In this document: piece after piece, positions 58,809 through 64,000 of the stretch
How positions within the stretch are numbered: position 1 is the first letter of the stretch
Layout: every line of letters begins with the position of its first letter
Origin: Anopheles merus
Taxonomy: Eukaryota; Arthropoda; Insecta; Diptera; Culicidae
Assembly: GCF_017562075.2 (NCBI RefSeq)
Contig: NC_054082.1
Location: 16,371,286 to 16,435,285 of the forward strand
Direction of reading: 5' to 3'
Length of the DNA stretch: 64,000 nucleotides
Position numbers and translations under genes: made by a program
The notes under the pieces: model-generated
Told to the model about the DNA's origin: nothing
The model's database searches: none
Seen by the model: the letters and a program-made list of their open reading frames with translations, nothing else

Positions 58809-60959
58809 GCCCATATGTTACGGCTTAACCTTCAAGCCATCACAGACAGCCAAAATTGGCACAAATGCACACGCTGGCCGATTTCCGGCAAAGCCGGTTT
58901 GGTCTGCCTATTTACCCGCTAAGGACAATGGCTAATGGATGGTAAAACAGCACCCTCGTGTCAGTTTTAGCCCCCTCTCCCACCTTTTCGGGACACGCAC
59001 ACATTCGTACACACAGAGGGGCAAATTAGATTTCGTGCAAATAATGACCGCGAATGGCGATCGACCATTCCGTGCCGATGATCGATTGCTTCTGATGTCA
59101 TCTCGTTGCTCTAGCTCTAATTAATGGGGAAGCTCGGTCTCTTGTCTTGTTTAGGCAAATAGACTGAGGCTAGAAAAAAACAAGCCAAAACCGGATGGCT
59201 AATTATAATCTATTAAAGGGACTGTTTAAGCCTCTAATAGATTTCGCGGGTGTCTCTGAGATGAAAATTAATTAATTTCCTTCAACAACGCCCCGAGGGC
59301 ACTCGGCACAGCACAGCTCTGCTGGCAAATATCACGAACCATTTCGTGCCACACTTCGGCAAACACTTCAACTGAAGTCAGTTCTTCAGTGTTACCACCT
59401 TTCCTGCAGCCTCCGCCAATGTTAAGTAAGCGGTGGATCGCGCCCGACTACTTTATCACACTTGACGACTCCCCACCGAACCCATTTCTTCCACTCGGCA
59501 CGGTCAACGGACCATTGCCGCACGGACACACACAATGTCGGCCGATTCACATCGATTGATGTGCGGCAGCATAAATTTTCTCCTCCCATAAACAACACAC
59601 CAAGAGCAGCAACAGCAAACGCTCCATTGCGACAGCCGCACGGCACGCTTCTGCTTTCGATTGCTGCTGTTGTGTTGCTGTTTGGAGTGTCCCAAAAGTC
59701 TGCAAGTCGCTCAAGGTTAGGTCAACGGATGGGGCAGGTTTTTTTTTTGTTTTCTCTAGTGACGATTAGACACCTCCATCCTCGGTTGTTGTTGTTGACG
59801 TTGTTGTGCACTGAGATGGGAGATACACCTCGGGAACAGTAACACATTCATTCATCCCGCACGGCCCGGGTCTTTCCGATGTAATGGTGCGGTGAATAAT
59901 TTGCATCGCAATTACAACGCATATGAAAGACGATGCGGCCATCCACACGCACTGGCAAGGCAGGACACATGCTGCGAGAGGAACTCTATCGGTGAAGCTG
60001 TTTGACAACAGGTCGTAGCTGCAAATGACATTCCCACCGATGGGGTGACGACAAAACAACCCCAACAATAGTGCGCTGATTGCGATTTGCTCCTCCTGTA
60101 CAATTGATGCTATTTACAGATTTCAATACCAACTCATCTCCGCAGCGTGTGTTTGGTTGGTGGTTCCTCTTTTTTTTTGTAGATGTAATCTTTGTAATCT
60201 GTTTTCAAATCACACCTTCTGCGGCATTCGCTCGTACTAGTTGAAGCTCGTTCGCGTTGTACAGGTGGGCAGGGCAGGGATGCAAAAATTAGCACCCATT
60301 TAGCACTCGCTGCTCCAAACGTTCTAGCCAGAATTGGTGACGGTGTGCAAAAACCCACCAAATCATCCCTGAGAGATCCATGATGTGATGGATCACTTTT
60401 TGGATTGTAACGTCTCGATCGATTGAACGAAACGAGTGGTTTTGCAAAACTGTTCCATACATAGAAATTGAAGAAATCAACTCCGTTAAACTGTATCAAC
60501 ACTTTTCGCAAGCGCCGTATCGATCAGCACGATACACGAAATTGCAGCACTCGAAGAAATTTCCATACCTCACAACATACTTTTTCCTCATATCGTCGTG
60601 CACGCTTGTTTCTTTACACAATTGAATTAAATCGTGTTTAAAAAAGGTTTGCAACAAATTGGTCCGCCAAACAGCTTTCGGCTTTCCGTGCGGTATCGGC
60701 CATGCCGCGCCACCCTTTTTTTTTGCCCCTATGCCAAGGCAATGTTCTACGCCTTCGCACGCACCAGCGAACACGCGCAAAGTCTTGTGTGTTTACACTA
60801 TTGAGGAAACGCACTTGGCGCCTGTTTGCTGATAGGCAAGGCAATGCACGAGCTCGTCACATTCTTTCCACGGTGTTGCGGATTTGGCTGTCCCACGAAA
60901 GGGGGCTTGTGTTCTCCAAACAGCAAGCGAAAAGATAACAAACTTCTTAGCTGGTTAGA
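58809..60959. other. Non-coding stretch, no gene seen
   Basis: Between the SINE and the leader-like stretch. It has CAA/ACAAC-rich patches and short open frames on both strands without family resemblance or splice support. Confidence 0.45.
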
Positions 60960-61520
60960 AATTTTATCTCAAATATACTTATGGCTAACTCAATCTTACA
61001 ATCTATTCGCACACACAAACTTTCGTACCATTTTTGCTGTACACCGTTTCATTTGCACGAGCCGCGAGAAGATCTTGTTCACTTTTCCTGTTCACTTTTC
61101 TCTCTTGTTTGCCGAACGCGACGGAGCTCTCTTATCAACTGACACGAAATATGTGACCAACCATTTCACAACAACACACACACCGCCCAACATCTCACAC
61201 CGCGTAGCTAATCACAGTCTGTCTGAGCACACGCTTAAAAGCACACCTTTTGGAAAGAACACTTTTACTACCATCCAAACAGAATAGAACCTTTGCTATC
61301 TCTCCTCAGTCACGATCACGATCACACTCGTCCACAAAGGTTTCCTTTTCAAACCAAACAAAATTCCACACACTGTTGGCTGGTTTCAAACTGCCAGCTG
61401 CTCGAAGATCGCTCTCCAAAGAGGTCCTGTTCACGGCGCACCGCTATCACTAAATGGCTTGCGCTGATTTCGCTGCCCAGTAACGCACCGGTTCCGCGTG
61501 GTTGTCTTGGCGACGCGCGT
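60960..61520 (-). other. Leader-like transcribed stretch on the minus strand
   Basis: Minus-strand sequence such as GGAACCGGTGCGTTACTGGG, GTGAACAGGAAAAGTGAACA and GTTTGTGTGTGCGAATAG has the composition of an insect 5' leader. A possible short start region (MKRCTAKM) ends at ATG|GTACGA near 61035. It could be a distal promoter for the GMC gene, part of the gene with the exon at 62987, or unrelated. No conserved protein is visible. Confidence 0.2.
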
Positions 61521-62986
61521 CCGACGCGATCGATGCTACATTTTTTGCTCCGTCGCGATCGTTACGTCCGATCGTCGGGTGTGCAACATCGGCCCCGGCA
61601 GGGGTTTTCAACCAAAGAATCATAGTTGTTTATCAGTTCGTACTATTCAACCCCCTTGACGAAATGCTTCAAAAAAAGGCAATGATCATCATGTTCAGGA
61701 ACTCTACTTCAATACAACAATTGGCCTCATCAAAATAACTACATCTGTAGGCCATTATTGCCCAAAAGAGCTCCTTTTTTCATGTAAAAAATTAAACCCA
61801 TTCCTACCTTTTAACCATCCCTGCGAATGACCACAGCTTGCGCGAACCCACCAAATGTTGCGCTACATGCTCTGTGCGCGCGTTGAAGTCTTTTGATTCA
61901 CGCTGCAACACTCTGCAACACCTTCATCGGACAGCCTGCATTCAAGCGGTGGTCGGATCGAACCTTTACCAACGGTGACGAGCATCCTGGCCAAAGAAAG
62001 GCACGCAATGCAATCGGGGCAGCCCGGTCGGTTGGCGCGCTTTGGAAGTTTGGGCGTTGGGGCGTGACGGAGCGGCGCTCAGATGCAGCAATGTGCTCAC
62101 CTCGCAATTAGCACACCAAGGCTATAGCCACCATCGCGATGGACGACCTCACGCCAATGGTTAATCACAAGTCGCAGCAGACTCGGGCCACTGGGCAGGG
62201 TCAACCATGGTGTACTTACATTCTTTTGTGCTATCAGTCATCGTCCCATCTCGCCGGGGTGGGTTGATTGCCATGAATCACCACACCACTACACTGTTTT
62301 GCTGATGATCGATGATCGCTGCTCTGAAGGTAATAGTCGGATAGGTCATTGACAAAGTGTACAAAGCGTTTGCAGAAAAACAGATCACAGCGAGATGCGT
62401 CGACAATCGTTTGTTGTGAGATAATTTAGTAATAGTGGCATCCAATTTGCGATCATTACTGCCCACAAATTGTCTCATTTTGCACCTATTTCCAGCGGAG
62501 GACAAACTAATCGCAACCAGCATCCGCCGCAATGCTTTGTGACAGTTTGAATGCCACCAGTTGTCGGCTGATGATCAGCATTCCCCAGGGGTCAGAGTGT
62601 AAATGCCCCCCTTGGAAAGTAGATCAGTCACTAATGCAATTAAACCACCGACCGCCATTCATGAGAAAACGACCGTCTGGGGGCGCTTATCGTTAGGCTT
62701 TGGAGTTTGGAGTTCGCCTCATACCGATAACGCCTGCAGCAGCCAAAGTGTTTAGTGGTCGACTGATTTCACCCACATTTCACAGACTCGGATTCATTCA
62801 CTGATCTTGCCGCGTTATGCAATGCCGGCGGGGACGATTTCACGATGCCGGCCACGGTTGATAGTAGTTAGTTGTGGTTAAATTAACGCATTCCAGCGTG
62901 TCACGTGTCGATGCGTTTTCGCCTCTTGACTTGTAATGCTAGCTGACGAAGAAGCTTGATGGATGAAATTTTCTTAACACACTTAC
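61521..62986. other. Non-coding stretch, no gene seen
   Basis: Would be intronic if the exon at 62987-63099 is real. The open frames at 61898-62107 and 62278-62532 (minus) look like chance ORFs. Confidence 0.45.
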
Positions 62987-63099
62987 CCTGCAAAGAAAGC
63001 AATATTACACAACAGCAATGCGCCTCTGAACAGAACAATGCACGGTAGCGTCCCATTTTCTTCGACCAGTAGGTCCCGCAAAAGTGTAAAAAAGCTCAT
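62987..63099 (-). CDS. Possible first coding exon of an unidentified membrane or secreted protein
   Basis: On the minus strand an ATG in a good context (GAAAAATGAGC) at 63099 opens 37 codons plus two bases, ending at a consensus donor GCAGG|GTAAGT (62987/62986). The peptide starts MSFFTLLRDLLVEENGTLPC and continues with a hydrophobic run (IVLFRGALLLCNIAFFA). A second ATG at about 63057 in another frame gives MGRYRALFCSEAHCCCVILL up to the same donor, which would also look like a signal peptide. I recognise no family and found no convincing next exon at lower coordinates. Confidence 0.3.
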
Positions 63100-64000
63100 T
63101 TTTCTTTTCAACACCCAAAACCCGAGGATGGTTTAAAATTAAAAATGTCATCCTTCGTCCCACTTACGCCGCCCCGTTGCATATGGATAATTTGTCTTCG
63201 CATACATCAATTGAAATGCCAAAATTGGGTTGGTGCCGCGGTGTGTTTGTGTAGTGACATAATTTGTACTTGCCGTGATAACTCATTGTGCGGGTATGAA
63301 GCTTCAAGGTTCGCTCGCTTTACCCGAATCGATCACAAGTTTAAAGAGAGCTTGCAGCGCAGTATGAACGATCGGTCCCCTTTTTTGCATGTCATCTTCT
63401 TTTTTTGATCGGCTGCAATGATTGGTGCCACTGTAAATTAACTGTTTTTTTTTTTTTGACAGCATCTTTTCGCTTGCAAAGCGAATGCGGCAACAGCAGT
63501 TGCATCGCACCGGTGCAGCTCAAGGATAACGTGAGCAATTTCTTGGCAGAAGCTGGCTGTAGGAGCGAGGGACGACCCCCTTCTCTTCTACCAGCATACT
63601 CACCGGTGTTCTCGATCAAACTGCACCTTAAATGCCGTTGCACTCGTTTTGTTTGTGTCACCCCGCTTAGCATATAATCGTGATCGGTTGAAGAATGTTT
63701 CAAACATTGAAGTTGGAAGTGTATTAAGCATTACAAAATACATTAATCTAACCTAGCAAATAACTTCTTCGCCCTTATATCCAGCGTGTTGTGTGTTGCG
63801 ATTAAATGCACACCCGATAAACGACGTGAGCCTCGGCACGTAGTCCCCTGCTCATTCAACCATACCCGCACACTGCGCACTGATCGTTCAAACCTTACAC
63901 CCTTGCTTACCATCACCAGGGGAGTACCGAAAATCCTCTCAATACAAACCAAAATCAGAAACAAAAAGTCACTCTTACTAGCTTTGTTTATATCAGTGAA
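63100..64000. other. Non-coding or partial edge sequence
   Basis: The minus-strand frame near 63964-63910 (LILVCIERIFGTPLVM) runs to a donor-like ATG|GTAAGC, but its start lies at the window edge. No family is recognised. Confidence 0.35.

Overview
This is an animal nuclear sequence, most likely from an Anopheles-type mosquito. The evidence is a recognisable insect GMC oxidoreductase gene split by 66- to 71-base introns, a tRNA-derived SINE of the type I know from Anopheles, MITE-type elements with TA or 8-base target duplications, and abundant GT/CA and GA microsatellites. No operons, ribosome binding sites or CRISPR arrays are expected, and none are seen.

Only one gene can be read with confidence. 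It is a minus-strand GMC (glucose dehydrogenase-like) flavoprotein in five coding exons between 52993 and 48388, giving 636 residues after joining. FAD-binding, signature and catalytic motifs are all intact. Candidate poly(A) signals lie at 48129-48167 and a possible untranslated first exon ends at 54063.

Layout: 1-38800 is non-coding as far as I can tell. It carries microsatellites, an 8902-9231 hAT-type MITE with a perfect 8-base duplication, a 32341-33587 TA-duplicating element, and a few exon-like fragments (best one 30917-31010, with a TATA box). 38800-46450 is AT-rich and repeat-laden: a three-unit tandem array (39319-43290), a TA-flanked MITE, a degenerate reverse-transcriptase remnant and an inverted SINE. 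About 46461-47190 reads like a minus-strand 5' leader ending in a strong splice donor. If so, everything to its left may be the first intron of the next minus-strand gene. 47876-47949 is a long CA repeat. 48388-54063 is the GMC gene. 54100-64000 is mostly non-coding, with a complete SINE flanked by a 13-base duplication (58588-58795), a leader-like stretch near 61 kb and a possible first coding exon at 62987-63099, all minus-oriented except the SINE.

The most unusual signal is a repeated module: three tandem copies in the array and a fourth, inverted copy inside GMC intron 2. In the three array copies a TATATA box, an initiator-like CAGT 33 bases later and an ATG at +16 keep exactly the same spacing. 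The fourth copy is off by one or two bases. All four open with similar short peptides. It could be an amplified promoter/small gene or a transposon-derived promoter. The statements about expression are inference.
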